From Pandoraea terrae (lineage in GTDB: Bacteria; Pseudomonadota; Gammaproteobacteria; Burkholderiales; Burkholderiaceae): a DNA stretch of 64,000 bases. The notes under the pieces were generated by a model, which had not been told where the DNA came from, ran no database searches, and saw nothing but the letters and a program-made list of their open reading frames with translations. The stretch is from assembly GCF_902459695.1 (NCBI RefSeq), contig NZ_CABPRZ010000003.1:124001-188000 (forward strand), read 5' to 3'. Positions 1 through 9,075 of the stretch are shown one piece after another. Position 1 is the stretch's first letter. Every line of letters begins with the position of its first letter. Made by a program: the position numbers and the translations under genes.

Positions 1-630
1 CGCGCATTGTGCGGCGAACGCGTCTCATGGCCGGCCGATATCGATCTCGCGGCGCGTTGGTACGTCCCGATATTGCAAAGCCGCTACGACGATGCGGCAG
101 CCCGTGAAGCGGACATCGGGCAACTGGCCCGCATCGCCGGAGGCTATGGTTCGCGTGAACGTTTCCTGACGGAGCTGACGCTCGATCCGCCCGATGCGAC
201 CAGCGCGGAGTCGCGCGATCCGTCGCTCGACGAAGACTACCTGATCCTGTCGACGATTCATTCGTCGAAGGGACAGGAGTGGAATGCGGTGTACGTGCTC
301 AACGTCGTGGACGGCTGCATTCCGTCGGACCTGGGCGTGGGCAGCGCAGATGAGCTCGAAGAGGAGCGGCGCCTGCTGTATGTCGCGATGACGCGCGCCA
401 AGACGCATTTGCAATTGGTCGTGCCGCAGCGCTTCTATGTCCACAAGCAGGTCGGCAATGGCGACCGGCACGTCTACGGCAGCCGCAGCCGTTTCATTCC
501 GGAGCATTTGCTGCCGATGTTCGAGCTGCAGCCGAAGCGCCAGCCCGGCGGCGTTGCCGCATCGTCCGGCGCGCCGGAAGTCGCGGCCAGCATCGATATC
601 GCCCGGCGGCTGCGCAGTACATGGCAGTAA
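1..630 (+). CDS. UvrD/PcrA-type ATP-dependent DNA helicase, C-terminal part
   Basis: This is the 3' end of a superfamily 1 helicase; the reading frame is open from the first base, so the start lies outside the window. About 209 residues are visible. Helicase motif V is seen as IHSSKGQEWNAVYV and motif VI as EEERRLLYVAMTRAKTHL, both typical of UvrD/Rep/PcrA proteins, which unwind DNA with ATP during repair or replication restart. The tail after motif VI, about 70 residues, is low in similarity to anything I recognise. The gene converges on the SURF1 gene, with 34 bp between their stops. The family is clear, but I cannot tell UvrD from a UvrD-like paralogue without the N-terminal half. Confidence 0.85.
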   Translation, partial: RALCGERVSWPADIDLAARWYVPILQSRYDDAAAREADIGQLARIAGGYGSRERFLTELTLDPPDATSAESRDPSLDEDYLILSTIHSSKGQEWNAVYVLNVVDGCIPSDLGVGSADELEEERRLLYVAMTRAKTHLQLVVPQRFYVHKQVGNGDRHVYGSRSRFIPEHLLPMFELQPKRQPGGVAASSGAPEVAASIDIARRLRSTWQ

Positions 631-664
631 CCGGCTGCGGACGGCGCGATGCGCAATCTGCGGG

Positions 665-1444
665 TTAGCCGTTGCGTCTGCGCCGGATCTCCTGCCGACC
701 GATGAACACGATCGCACCGGCCGTCATCAGCGCCAACGTGTACCACGTAAACGCATAGACGAGGTGGCTGTTCGGAAACGAGATGACGGTCAGGCCGCCC
801 ACCGGGAACACGGGTTTGCCATCCTCCGGCTTGGGACCGGCATCGGCGTCGATGAAATACGGCGCGACATGCGCGAGTTCGCGCTTCTGCGCGATTGCCT
901 GCACGTCACGCGAATACCAGTTGTCGTTGGGGGCATCGTTTTTTTGCAGGAAGCCGCCGCCCGGCTCGCTGATCCGCAGCAGTCCTGTCACGCGTGTCTC
1001 ACCGTCCGGTCCGCGCACCTGCGGCGGATTTTTACGCCACTCGGGCGGCACGAAGCCACGATTGATCAGGATCAGATTGCCGTCTTCCTCGCGCAACGGG
1101 GTAAGCACCCAAAAGCCGCCACCGAGTTCGGTGACAGCCTGCACATAGGTTTCGCGGTCGTAGAGGAAGGTGCCGAGTGCGCTGACATGACGGTACTCGT
1201 CATTGGCGGCGCTGACCTGCGGCCATTGCGACGGCGCGGGCGCCAGCACGGGCGGCGCGTGCACGCGCGTCTCGACGCGCTCGATCAGGTCCAGCTTCCA
1301 GGCGCGGCGTTTCACCTGCCACGTGCCCAGCGCCACAAAGATGGCAAAGATCACCACCGCCACCACGCCCCATACCGCCAGCGATGCGGTCGAGAGGCCG
1401 GCACGCGGTTGCGTGCCTGTATTACGCGTTTTCCCGTCGGTCAA
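665..1444 (-). CDS. SURF1 family oxidase assembly protein
   Basis: 259 residues. One membrane segment lies near residues 22-42 and a second near 230-250 (TWYTLALMTAGAIVFIG), with a large periplasmic loop between them, which is the SURF1 plan. Family features include LGTWQVKRRAWK after the first helix, LINRGFVPPEWR in the middle and NSHLVYAFTWY before the second helix. SURF1 proteins help insert haem into haem-copper oxidases. The start overlaps the end of cyoD by 4 bases, so the gene is the last member of the cyo operon and probably serves the bo3 oxidase encoded upstream. No cyoE (haem O synthase) is present in this window. Confidence 0.9.
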   Translation of the reverse strand: MTDGKTRNTGTQPRAGLSTASLAVWGVVAVVIFAIFVALGTWQVKRRAWKLDLIERVETRVHAPPVLAPAPSQWPQVSAANDEYRHVSALGTFLYDRETYVQAVTELGGGFWVLTPLREEDGNLILINRGFVPPEWRKNPPQVRGPDGETRVTGLLRISEPGGGFLQKNDAPNDNWYSRDVQAIAQKRELAHVAPYFIDADAGPKPEDGKPVFPVGGLTVISFPNSHLVYAFTWYTLALMTAGAIVFIGRQEIRRRRNG

Positions 1445-1833
1445 GGTAAGTTTCTCGGGTCATGCATCATGCCCGGCATCATGTTCTGGTTGAGATGGAA
1501 CATTACCCACAGCGAGCCGCTGAGCGTAATGACGACAAGCACGATCGTGAAGATGAGCGCCAGCATTGTCCAACCATGCTCCGACCTGGCGTTCATGTGC
1601 AGGAAATAAACCATATGCACCACGATCTGAATCGCCGCACAGAATAGCAGGAGCATCGCCGTCGTGCTCGACTTCTCGAACGTGTGACCCATCACGAACC
1701 AGAACGGAATTGCCGTCAGGATCACCGACAGCACGAAGCCTGTCATATAGCCCTTGAAGGTACTGTGCGGCGCGCCTTCGTCATGCGCATCGTCGTGCGC
1801 GCCGTCGTGCAAGGTATGGTCATGCGCGCTCAT
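1441..1833 (-). CDS. cyoD: Cytochrome bo3 ubiquinol oxidase subunit IV
   Basis: 130 residues with a histidine- and aspartate-rich N-terminus followed by three membrane helices (about 30-50, 58-78 and 93-113), as in the CyoD family. The subunit stabilises the bo3 quinol oxidase in the inner membrane and has no catalytic ligands. An upstream in-frame start exists, but the ATG at 1833 overlaps the cyoC stop in an ATGA junction, which is the usual coupling and decides the start. The next gene, SURF1, overlaps its end by 4 bases. Confidence 0.92.
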   Translation of the reverse strand: MSAHDHTLHDGAHDDAHDEGAPHSTFKGYMTGFVLSVILTAIPFWFVMGHTFEKSSTTAMLLLFCAAIQIVVHMVYFLHMNARSEHGWTMLALIFTIVLVVITLSGSLWVMFHLNQNMMPGMMHDPRNLP

Positions 1834-2495
1834 GGCAACACCCCCATCAGATAGACAAACGTGAAGACCCCGATCCAGACCACATCGAGAAAGTGCCAGA
1901 ACATGGACAGGCACATCAGGCGGCGGCGGTTCGCGGCCATCAGGCCGTGCTTGCCCACTTGGACCATGAGGGTGATCAGCCAGACGGTGCCGAACGTCAC
2001 GTGCAGGCCGTGGGTGCCCACCAGCGCGAAGAAGGACGTCAGGAACGCGCTGTGCTGCGGCCCGTATCCCTCATGAATCAGGTTCCCGAACTCGTACAGT
2101 TCGACGCCGAGAAACGCGGCGCCGAACAGGCCCGTGACGGCGAGCCAGGCCAGCGTCGCACCTTGTCTGCGCCGCTGCATTTCGATCATCGCGAAACCGT
2201 ACGTGATCGACGACAGCAGCAGGAACGTCGTGTTCAAGGCCACCAGCGGCAATTCGAACAAGTCCGCCCCGGTCGGGCCGCCGGCGTAGTTGCGGCCGAC
2301 GACGCCGTAGGTCGCGAACAGGCACGCAAAGACGAGGCAATCGCTCATCAGGTAGAGCCAGAAGCCCAGCAGCGTGCCGTTCTGCGGATGATGGTCGCCA
2401 TCGACAAGAAAGCTCAGGCGAGGCGGCGGCGGCAATTCGGCGGACGGGACAAACGTGCCCGCGCCGGCGGGGAAACGGGCGGTGGTATCAGGCAT
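1830..2495 (-). CDS. cyoC: Cytochrome bo3 ubiquinol oxidase subunit III
   Basis: 221 residues with five predicted membrane helices, typical of the haem-copper oxidase subunit III family. Motifs such as [20 protein letters not shown] near the start and [13 protein letters not shown] near residue 160 match CyoC. It forms part of the bo3 oxidase that oxidises ubiquinol and reduces oxygen to water while pumping protons. It overlaps cyoB by 8 bases and cyoD by 4, so all cyo genes are read as one transcript. Confidence 0.95.
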   Translation of the reverse strand: MPDTTARFPAGAGTFVPSAELPPPPRLSFLVDGDHHPQNGTLLGFWLYLMSDCLVFACLFATYGVVGRNYAGGPTGADLFELPLVALNTTFLLLSSITYGFAMIEMQRRRQGATLAWLAVTGLFGAAFLGVELYEFGNLIHEGYGPQHSAFLTSFFALVGTHGLHVTFGTVWLITLMVQVGKHGLMAANRRRLMCLSMFWHFLDVVWIGVFTFVYLMGVLP

Positions 2496-4515
2496 GTTGG
2501 GTCAGCAGGCGCGTGCGCTCTGCCTCCGTGCGGTCGACCTGATCGGCCGGGATATAGAACTCGCGCTGGTAGTTGAACGTGTGCCCGATGGCAACGGCCA
2601 GCAAAGCGACGAACGCCACGATCACCAGCAGCCACATGTGCCAGATCAGCGCAAAACCGCAGGCCGTGCTCAAGCCCGCCAGGATGATCCCTGCACCCGT
2701 GTTCTTCGGCATGTGGATCGGCACAAAGCCCTCCTCCGGACGTTGGAAGCCATGCTGCTTCATTTGCCACCACGCCTCGTTGTCATGGACCTGCGGCGTG
2801 AACGCGAAGTTGTAGACGGGGGGCGGCGAAGACGTCGACCATTCGAGGGTGCGGCCGTTCCACGGATCGCCGGTCACGTCGCGCAGCGCGTCGCGCCGGC
2901 GGAAGCTCACATACAACTGGATCAGGAAGCTGCCGATGCCGAGGGCGATCAGGAACGCACCGAAGGCCGCGATCTGGAACCAGATCTGCAGCGAGGGATC
3001 GTCGAAATGGTTGACGCGGCGTGTCACGCCCATCAGACCGAGCCAGTAGAGCGGCATGAACGCGAAGTAGAAACCGGTGAGCCACAACCAGAAGGAACAT
3101 TTTCCCCAGAACGGATCGAGCTTGTAGCCGGTGGCTTTCGGGAACCAGTAGGCGATGCCGGCCATGGTCCCGAAGACCACGCCGCCGATGATCACATTGT
3201 GGAAGTGCGCGATCAGGAACAGGCCGTTGTGCAGCGAGAAGTCCGCCGGGGGCACCGCCAGCAGCACGCCCGTCATGCCGCCGATCACGAACGTCACCAT
3301 GAAGCCGACGGTCCACAGCATCGGCACTTCGAAGCGGATGCGGCCGCGATACATGGTGAACAGCCAGTTGAAGATTTTCGCGCCGGTCGGGATCGAGATG
3401 ATCATCGTCGTGATGCCGAAGAACGAATTCACGCTGGCGCCCGAGCCCATGGTGAAGAAGTGATGCAGCCACACGAGGTAGGAAAGCACGGTGATCACGA
3501 CCGTCGCGTAGACCATCGACGCATATCCGAACAGGCGCTTGCCGCAGAACGTGGAAACGACTTCCGAGAACACGCCGAACACCGGCAACACCAGGATATA
3601 GACCTCGGGGTGACCCCAGATCCAGATCAGGTTGATGTACATCATCGGGTTGCCGCCGAGGTCGTTCGTGAAAAAGTTGGTACCGATGTACCGGTCGAGC
3701 GACAGCATCGCGAGCACCGCAGTCAGCACCGGGAACGCGGCGACGATCAGCACGTTCGTGCACAGTGCCGTCCATGTGAACACCGGCATGCGCATCATGT
3801 TCATGCCCGGGGCGCGCATCTTCACGATCGTCACGAGCAGGTTGATCCCCGAGAGCAATGTGCCGACCCCCGCGACCTGCAGGGCCCATATGTAGTAATC
3901 CACGCCGACGTCGGGACTCTGCGCGATGCCCGACAAGGGCGGATAGGCGAGCCAGCCCGTGCGCGCGAACTCACCGACGAACAGGGACATCATGACCAAT
4001 ACGGCGCCGCCGACCGTCATCCAGAAACTGAAATTGTTGAGGAACGGAAACGCCACGTCGCGCGCGCCGATCTGCAACGGGACGACAAAGTTCATGAGGC
4101 CGGTGACGAGCGGCATCGCCACGAAAAAGATCATGATCACGCCGTGCGCGGTGAAGATCTGGTCGTAGTGGTGCGGGGGCAGATAGCCCGCCGAGTCGCC
4201 GAACGCCACCGCCTGCTGGATACGCATCATGATCGCGTCGGCAAAGCCGCGCAGCAGCATGACCACGCCCAGGATGATGTACATCACGCCGATCTTCTTG
4301 TGGTCGATGCTGGTGAACCACTCGCGCCACAAGTAACCCCACACGCGGAACCAGGTGAGGGCGCCCGCGAGCGCGAGTCCACCTATCGCCACGACGGCGA
4401 AGGTCGCAAGCAGGATCGGTTCGTGGTAGGGAATGGCCTCCCATGTCAGGCGGCCGAAGATCAGACGGGCAATGTCGAGGTGATCGGACATATCGTTCAA
4501 CCAGGTCTTGGGCAC
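2488..4515 (-). CDS. cyoB: Cytochrome bo3 ubiquinol oxidase subunit I
   Basis: 675 residues, close to the usual length of the catalytic subunit. The haem-copper ligands are visible: HGVIMIFF around the low-spin haem histidine, the GHPEVY motif that carries the cross-linked histidine-tyrosine pair, the LHHFFTMG copper ligands, and HFHNVI for the high-spin and low-spin haems. It reduces oxygen with electrons from ubiquinol in the inner membrane and pumps protons. Two close starts are possible, residue 1 and the methionine at residue 9, which gives an N-terminus nearer to E. coli CyoB. I kept the longer form, which begins 28 bases after cyoA. Confidence 0.97.
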   Translation of the reverse strand: MPKTWLNDMSDHLDIARLIFGRLTWEAIPYHEPILLATFAVVAIGGLALAGALTWFRVWGYLWREWFTSIDHKKIGVMYIILGVVMLLRGFADAIMMRIQQAVAFGDSAGYLPPHHYDQIFTAHGVIMIFFVAMPLVTGLMNFVVPLQIGARDVAFPFLNNFSFWMTVGGAVLVMMSLFVGEFARTGWLAYPPLSGIAQSPDVGVDYYIWALQVAGVGTLLSGINLLVTIVKMRAPGMNMMRMPVFTWTALCTNVLIVAAFPVLTAVLAMLSLDRYIGTNFFTNDLGGNPMMYINLIWIWGHPEVYILVLPVFGVFSEVVSTFCGKRLFGYASMVYATVVITVLSYLVWLHHFFTMGSGASVNSFFGITTMIISIPTGAKIFNWLFTMYRGRIRFEVPMLWTVGFMVTFVIGGMTGVLLAVPPADFSLHNGLFLIAHFHNVIIGGVVFGTMAGIAYWFPKATGYKLDPFWGKCSFWLWLTGFYFAFMPLYWLGLMGVTRRVNHFDDPSLQIWFQIAAFGAFLIALGIGSFLIQLYVSFRRRDALRDVTGDPWNGRTLEWSTSSPPPVYNFAFTPQVHDNEAWWQMKQHGFQRPEEGFVPIHMPKNTGAGIILAGLSTACGFALIWHMWLLVIVAFVALLAVAIGHTFNYQREFYIPADQVDRTEAERTRLLTQHA

Positions 4516-4543
4516 GTGGTGGTCGGGAAGGGCGCCGCCCGCG

Positions 4544-5572
4544 TCATTGCGGCAGTCCCTCGCCGGACGCGGTTTTCAGGGCGCTGAGCTGGGCGCCGAC
4601 GTTGTCGGCCGTGCACAGCGCGTCGGCAAGCCATTGCGGCGACGCGGCCTGATGGCCGCCGCGCATCGGCATCATGTCCTTGATGCATGTCTGGCCGGGC
4701 GCGACGCAGCGATTCAGGATGGCGTCGTACAACCCGGCAGCGGTGTCAGCGTAATGACGTACCGGCTCGCGTTCGCTCGGCTGCGCCAGCCTGGCGTATT
4801 CGGCGCGCGTGAGGGTTTTGCCGTCGGCCTTGACCTGCCGCACCCATGTATCGAAATTCTCGGCGCTCATGCCGTGGAATTTGAAGCGCATGTCCGAGAA
4901 GCCCGCGCCGCTGTAGTTCGCCGAGAAGCCGTCATACTCGCCAGCGCGGTTGATGACCGCATGCAGCCTGGTTTCCATGCCGGGCATGGCGTAGACCTGG
5001 CCGGCGATCGCCGGCACGAAAAAGGAGTTCATCACGGTCGAGGCCGTGATCTTGAAGCGGATCGGACGGTCGACCGGCGCGGCCAGTTCGTTAACCGTAG
5101 CAATGCCCTGTTCCGGATAGAAAAACAGCCACTTCCAGTCGAGCGCGACGACCTCGACGGTCAGCGGCCTGACGTCTGGCGGCAACGGGCGCCTGGCATC
5201 GATCTGGCTCAACGGGCGATAGGGGTCGAGTTTGTGCGTGTCGACCCAGGTAAGGGCGCCCAGCGCGATGATGATGAGCAGCGGCGCGGCCCAGATCAGC
5301 AGTTCGAGCAACGTCGAGTGGTCCCATTCCGGCGTGTAGACGGCTTCCCGGTTGGATTCGCGATAGCGCCACGCGAACAGCAGGGTCAGGAAGATCACCG
5401 GGACGATGATGAGCAACATCAGGCACGTCGAGACGATGATGATGTCGCGCTGCCGTACCGCCAGATCGCCTGCGGGTGACAGCAACACCGCGTTGCAGCC
5501 ACCGAGCAGGGCGAGGGCGGGAAGCAGACACACGCCGCGGCGTACGCCGATGATGCGCTTGGGAGATATCAT
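4544..5572 (-). CDS. cyoA: Cytochrome bo3 ubiquinol oxidase subunit II (lipoprotein)
   Basis: 342 residues from the chosen start. The N-terminus is a lipoprotein signal with basic residues KRIIGVRR and the lipobox LLGGC, so the mature protein starts at cysteine 26. Two further helices follow (about 47-70 and 88-108), then a periplasmic cupredoxin domain with [18 protein letters not shown] and [17 protein letters not shown]. The CuA cysteines of cytochrome c oxidase are absent, as expected for a quinol oxidase. A start at 5614 is also open but would give an over-long n-region, and neither has a strong ribosome site. It is the first gene of the cyo operon. Confidence 0.93.
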   Translation of the reverse strand: MISPKRIIGVRRGVCLLPALALLGGCNAVLLSPAGDLAVRQRDIIIVSTCLMLLIIVPVIFLTLLFAWRYRESNREAVYTPEWDHSTLLELLIWAAPLLIIIALGALTWVDTHKLDPYRPLSQIDARRPLPPDVRPLTVEVVALDWKWLFFYPEQGIATVNELAAPVDRPIRFKITASTVMNSFFVPAIAGQVYAMPGMETRLHAVINRAGEYDGFSANYSGAGFSDMRFKFHGMSAENFDTWVRQVKADGKTLTRAEYARLAQPSEREPVRHYADTAAGLYDAILNRCVAPGQTCIKDMMPMRGGHQAASPQWLADALCTADNVGAQLSALKTASGEGLPQ

Positions 5573-5614
5573 CGCTGCGATCAGGTAACCGTAGCCGTGG
5601 ACCGGACTCATCAT

Positions 5615-5729
5615 GGACTGATCGACTCGCCCGGTGTATTACAGGTTTACCCGATGGCGCATCGCGGCAATTGCTGCGATGCTCCTGAGTGCGCGATCGT
5701 CTTCGTCCGAACCTGAAGGGGGCACGATA
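5615..5729. promoter_or_regulatory. Divergent promoter region, cyoA / MFS transporter
   Basis: This 115-base interval must carry the promoter of the transporter and at least part of the cyo promoter. A purine-rich AAGGGGG ribosome site lies at its right edge, just before the ATG at 5730. I see no convincing -35/-10 pair or known operator. Confidence 0.4.
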
Positions 5730-7055
5730 ATGTCCAGCAGCGCTCGTCCGCATCAAGCGCCAGGGGGCACCGCCACGGCGCACGACCATGGGAGCCGTTC
5801 CCACATCGCCCCGGAAGAGATTGCCTGTGGCGTCGTCATTGGCCGCGCTTCAGAGTATTTCGACTTCTTCGTGTACGGCATCGCGTCGGTGCTGGTTTTT
5901 CCTTCGGTGTTCTTCCCGTTCGCGGACAAGCTCCACGGGCTGCTCTACGCCTTCACGATCTTTACCTTCGCATTCATCGGCCGGCCGTTCGGCACGGCGC
6001 TGTTCATGGCCGTCCAGCGCCGCTGGAGCCGCAGCGTCAAGCTGACGGCGGCGCTCTTCATTCTCGGCACGGCAACCGTCGGCATCGCGTTCTTGCCGAG
6101 TTACGAGACGCTGGGCGAAAAGTCCATCGTCCTGCTGGGCCTGCTCCGTTTCGTGCAAGGGATCGCCTTCGGCGGTTCGTGGGACGGGCTGCCCTCCCTT
6201 CTGGCGCTCAACGCACCGCCGGGCCGGCGCGGCTGGTATTCGATGCTTGGGCAACTGGGCGCGCCGATCGGCTTCGCCATTGCCGCGGGGCTGTTCCTTT
6301 TCCTCAATTCCAGTCTGGAACATGCCGATTTCATCGAGTGGGGCTGGCGGTATCCGTTCTTCGTCGCCTTCGCGATCAACGTCGTGGCATTGTTCGCGCG
6401 CCTGCGCCTGGTGGTGACGCAGGAGTACACGCAATTGCTGGAAGAGGGGCAACTGGAACCGATCAGTACACGCGAGATGGTGCACGAGCAGGGCTACAAC
6501 ATTTTCCTGGGCGCGTTTACGGCATTGGCCAGCTATGCGCTGTTTCACCTGGTGACGGTGTTTCCGCTCTCGTGGGTATCGCTGGGCGAAACGCAGGCAA
6601 TCGACAGCGTGCTCGTGGTGCAGATCGTCGGCGCGTTTATCGCCATGGTTGGCACCATCGTGTCGGGGCTGATCGCGGATCGCGTCGGGCGCCGCACCAC
6701 GCTTGGCGGGCTCGCCGTGCTCATTGGCGTGTTCAGTCTGTTCGCGCCGTTCCTGATGGGCGGAGGCGCTGTCCGCCAGGACATCTTCATTCTTGTCGGC
6801 TTCGCCTTGTTGGGACTGTCGTACGGACAGTCGGCGGGGACGGTTACGTCGAACTTCGAGCCGCGCTTCCGGTACACCGGGGCGGCGCTGACGTCGGACT
6901 TCGCGTGGCTGCTCGGCGCCGCCTTCGCGCCGCTGGTGGCGCTTGGCCTGTCGGCGGAGTTTGGCCTGGTCGCCGTGAGCGGTTACCTGCTCTCCGGCGT
7001 GTTTTGCACCATCGTCGCGCTGCGGATCAACAAGGTGATTGAAACGCGGGACTGA
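5730..7055 (+). CDS. MFS transporter, MHS (metabolite:H+ symporter) type
   Basis: 441 residues with about 12 hydrophobic segments. The opening SEYFDFFVYGIASVLVFPSVFF and the RPFGTALF loop match the MHS branch, which imports small organic acids or betaines with protons. The loop-8/9 signature DRVGRRTT is also present. An earlier in-frame start at 5634 exists, but the ATG at 5730 has an AAGGGGG ribosome site and leaves a normal cytoplasmic N-terminus. The gene is divergent from cyoABCD. The substrate cannot be told from the sequence. Confidence 0.85.
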   Translation: MSSSARPHQAPGGTATAHDHGSRSHIAPEEIACGVVIGRASEYFDFFVYGIASVLVFPSVFFPFADKLHGLLYAFTIFTFAFIGRPFGTALFMAVQRRWSRSVKLTAALFILGTATVGIAFLPSYETLGEKSIVLLGLLRFVQGIAFGGSWDGLPSLLALNAPPGRRGWYSMLGQLGAPIGFAIAAGLFLFLNSSLEHADFIEWGWRYPFFVAFAINVVALFARLRLVVTQEYTQLLEEGQLEPISTREMVHEQGYNIFLGAFTALASYALFHLVTVFPLSWVSLGETQAIDSVLVVQIVGAFIAMVGTIVSGLIADRVGRRTTLGGLAVLIGVFSLFAPFLMGGGAVRQDIFILVGFALLGLSYGQSAGTVTSNFEPRFRYTGAALTSDFAWLLGAAFAPLVALGLSAEFGLVAVSGYLLSGVFCTIVALRINKVIETRD

Positions 7056-7080
7056 GCGATGGAATAATTCCCTGGGCCCA

Positions 7081-7117
7081 AACGTTATCCAGTCATTGAA
7101 CCCCACTGGATGACGTT
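7081..7117. other. Stem-loop between the transporter and the sigma factor operon
   Basis: A 13-base arm at 7081-7093 pairs with 7105-7117 with a single T-G wobble, leaving an 11-base loop. It starts 26 bases after the transporter stop. There is no T-tract on either side, so it may be a weak terminator, or an operator for the sigma operon that follows. The pairing is seen directly; the role is inferred. Confidence 0.5.
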
Positions 7118-7189
7118 TCGTGAACCCTTCCCTTGCGCCTCATGCTGCTGCGGACCGTCAAACCGGATACCCAGCGAGGAAACCCGTCG

Positions 7190-7738
7190 ATGAGCGGCCC
7201 GGATTTACCCGACATGCTTCCCGGCATGCTGCCCAGATTGTGGGCGTTCGCATTGCGCATCTGCGGCGACCGGCACGATGCCGAGGATCTGGTGCAGCGG
7301 GCCTGCGTACGTGGGCTCGAACGTGCGCACCAGCTCCGGCCCGATACGTCGGCGTTAAGCTGGATGTTCTCCATCGTTCATTCCATTTGGGTTACGGAAA
7401 TTCGCGCGCGCAGCGTGCGCAACCGTTCGAGCATGGAGTGGAACGACGCGCTCGTCGAGACGGTGGCCGATCCTGCGCAATGCACGCCGGAGGAGTATGC
7501 GATCCACAATCAGATCGTCAGCGCGGTCGAGCGGTTGCCTGAGGCGCAACGGCTTGTGATCCTGCTCGTCGCGGTGGAGGGCCTGACCTACAGCGAAGCC
7601 GCCGCAGTGCTCGACGTGCCGATCGGCACTGTCATGAGCCGGCTGTCTCGCGCACGTCAGACCATTGGCGCCATGTTCGGCGACAAGGCCTCCGCGCCCC
7701 GGAAGGCCGCAGGATTGAGGAAGGATTCCCTCTCATGA
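7190..7738 (+). CDS. ECF-type RNA polymerase sigma factor
   Basis: 182 residues from the ATG at 7190, which has a GAGGA ribosome site 9 bases upstream; an earlier in-frame ATG at 7133 has none. Region 2 is seen as DRHDAEDLVQRACVRGLER and region 4 as LPEAQRLVILLVAVEGLTYSEA followed by the helix-turn-helix GTVMSRLSRARQ. It lacks regions 1 and 3, as ECF factors do. The following gene begins inside its stop codon (ATGA) and encodes the likely anti-sigma factor. The regulon and signal are not evident. Confidence 0.88.
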   Translation: MSGPDLPDMLPGMLPRLWAFALRICGDRHDAEDLVQRACVRGLERAHQLRPDTSALSWMFSIVHSIWVTEIRARSVRNRSSMEWNDALVETVADPAQCTPEEYAIHNQIVSAVERLPEAQRLVILLVAVEGLTYSEAAAVLDVPIGTVMSRLSRARQTIGAMFGDKASAPRKAAGLRKDSLS

Positions 7739-8646
7739 AAGTGGATGACGTCTTGCTTCTCGCCTATGTGGATGGCGAATTGCCGCCCGAGGCCCGTCAG
7801 GCGCTGGAAGCGCGGGTGGCGGCTTCGCCCGAGTTGGCCGAGACCGTCGCGCGGCTGCGTGCATCGGTGCTGCCTTATGCGCAGGCGTTCGAAGCACAGG
7901 CATTGCCGCCGCTGCCGGACAGCCTGACGAAAAACATCGAAGCGATGGTGCGTGAACATGCGTTTCGCGCGACGCCGAGTGCCAACGACATGCGTGTGAC
8001 GCGCGCGGGCGCCTCCGGTGAACCGGTGCGATCGCGTTTGCGGCCGTCGCTGTGGTGGACAGCCGGCGCCTTCGCGGCTGGCGTGGCGTGCTGCGCGCTG
8101 GCATTGCAACTGATGTCGGCGCTTTCGGTGGGCCCGAACGGCGGCGGGGCAACGATCGCTTCGGCGCCGGCGAAGCCGGTGACGTGGGTTCGCGCGGCCG
8201 CCGAGTACCAGCAGCTCTACACGCGCGATACGGTTGCGCGCGTGGTCGTCGATCCCGACGCAACGGCGCAGACTGTGCAGGACATTCAGCGAAACGACGG
8301 ACTTGCCGTGCGTGTGCCGGATCTGCGGCAGTCAGGGCTGAGCTTCAAGCATGTGCAGCGTCTGCGGTTTCGCGATCAGCCGCTCGTGCAGATGGTCTAT
8401 TTGCCCGAACGCGGCGATCCAGTTGCCTTGTGCGTGGTGAAGGACCCCCGGCCGGATCAGGATGTGACGGAGCAGCGCATCGACAACATGGGCGTGGTGA
8501 TGTGGCGGCGTGGCCAACTCGGCTATGCCCTGATCGGCGCGCCCGGCAGCGCCGACCTCGTCGCCATTGCGAAACGTCTGGCCGAGGACGGGACAGCGCC
8601 GTTGTATGGCCAGGTTGCGACGCCGGGTGCGGGGGTGGGCGCCTGA
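7735..8646 (+). CDS. Transmembrane anti-sigma factor
   Basis: 303 residues. The N-terminal 45 residues (LLAYVDGELPPEARQALE) resemble the anti-sigma domain that binds ECF factors in the cytoplasm, but without the zinc-binding HxxxCxxC. One membrane helix lies near residues 107-128 (WWTAGAFAAGVACCALALQL), and the remaining 170 residues would be periplasmic. Translation is coupled to the sigma gene through ATGA. The arrangement implies that a periplasmic or membrane signal releases the sigma factor. The C-terminal domain is not one I recognise. Confidence 0.8.
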   Translation: MKVDDVLLLAYVDGELPPEARQALEARVAASPELAETVARLRASVLPYAQAFEAQALPPLPDSLTKNIEAMVREHAFRATPSANDMRVTRAGASGEPVRSRLRPSLWWTAGAFAAGVACCALALQLMSALSVGPNGGGATIASAPAKPVTWVRAAAEYQQLYTRDTVARVVVDPDATAQTVQDIQRNDGLAVRVPDLRQSGLSFKHVQRLRFRDQPLVQMVYLPERGDPVALCVVKDPRPDQDVTEQRIDNMGVVMWRRGQLGYALIGAPGSADLVAIAKRLAEDGTAPLYGQVATPGAGVGA

Positions 8647-8657
8647 CCGGTTCGATC

Positions 8658-8861
8658 TCAGGCGGTCTTGCGGCGCTTCCCGCTGCCCATGGCCAGCAAT
8701 GCTGCGTAGACCTCCGGCGCAAAGAACTCGCTTGCCGGCTTCGCTCTCGCGAAGTCTGCGGCGGTCCATTCCCGGCTGTCTGGATCGGCGGCAATGCCGG
8801 CATTGATTTGCGCATCCTCTTCCGGTGTCGGAGAGATGTGATCGGGCTTAAGCTTCGGCAT
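8658..8861 (-). CDS. brnA: BrnA-type antitoxin
   Basis: 67 residues. The N-terminus SPTPEEDAQINAGIAADPD and the following EWTAADFARAKPASE are typical of BrnA antitoxins, which bind and repress the BrnT ribonuclease toxin and their own promoter. The start at 8861 lies inside the last codons of the upstream BrnT reading frame, a 14-base overlap usual for brnTA. The frame is intact, but its toxin partner is a stump, so this is an orphan antitoxin. Because the brnTA promoter normally lies before brnT, its expression is doubtful. Confidence 0.75.
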   Translation of the reverse strand: MPKLKPDHISPTPEEDAQINAGIAADPDSREWTAADFARAKPASEFFAPEVYAALLAMGSGKRRKTA

Positions 8862-9040
8862 ACTTTCTTTCCTCGCGTGAATTGGTTTTTCTGAAGCTGA
8901 TGATGCGGACCGCGGTCTCCCGCAGGCAATACACAAGCCGAAGTTTGACGGATTCAGACGATGCGGGAAATCGGACGTGTCCGAGAAACGTGGGAAACAG
9001 ATTTTTCGCGCGACAGCGTATGTTCCATTGCGTCTGTAAC
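8848..9040 (-). pseudogene. brnT: BrnT toxin, C-terminal remnant
   Basis: Reading the minus strand into brnA, the last 30 or so codons give RLVYCLRETAVRIISFRKTN then SREERKYAEA and a TAA at 8850-8848. This matches the end of BrnT toxins (RIIS-RKA---E---Y). Upstream of about 8940 the frame stays open but no longer resembles BrnT, and it runs straight into a Tn3-type terminal repeat at 9041-9075. There is no start codon, so the toxin is lost. I infer that an insertion or deletion at the transposon end removed the N-terminal two thirds. Confidence 0.65.
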
Positions 9041-9075
9041 GGGCGTCTCAGAAAAGGAAAAAATCGTACGCTAAG
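9041..9075. repeat. Tn3-family terminal inverted repeat (one end)
   Basis: The 35 bases begin GGGCGTCTCAGAAAAGGAAA and end TCGTACGCTAAG, the pattern of the roughly 38-bp ends of Tn21/Tn163-like Tn3 elements (GGGG...CTCAGAAAA...TACGCTAAG). The last bases overlap the stop codon of the resolvase gene. I did not find a matching opposite end to the right, so only one end is left. Confidence 0.7.

Noticed and set aside
2455..4587. A 710-codon plus-strand open frame opposite cyoB
   Set aside because: It is an antisense shadow of cyoB with an implausible His/Arg/Glu-rich composition.
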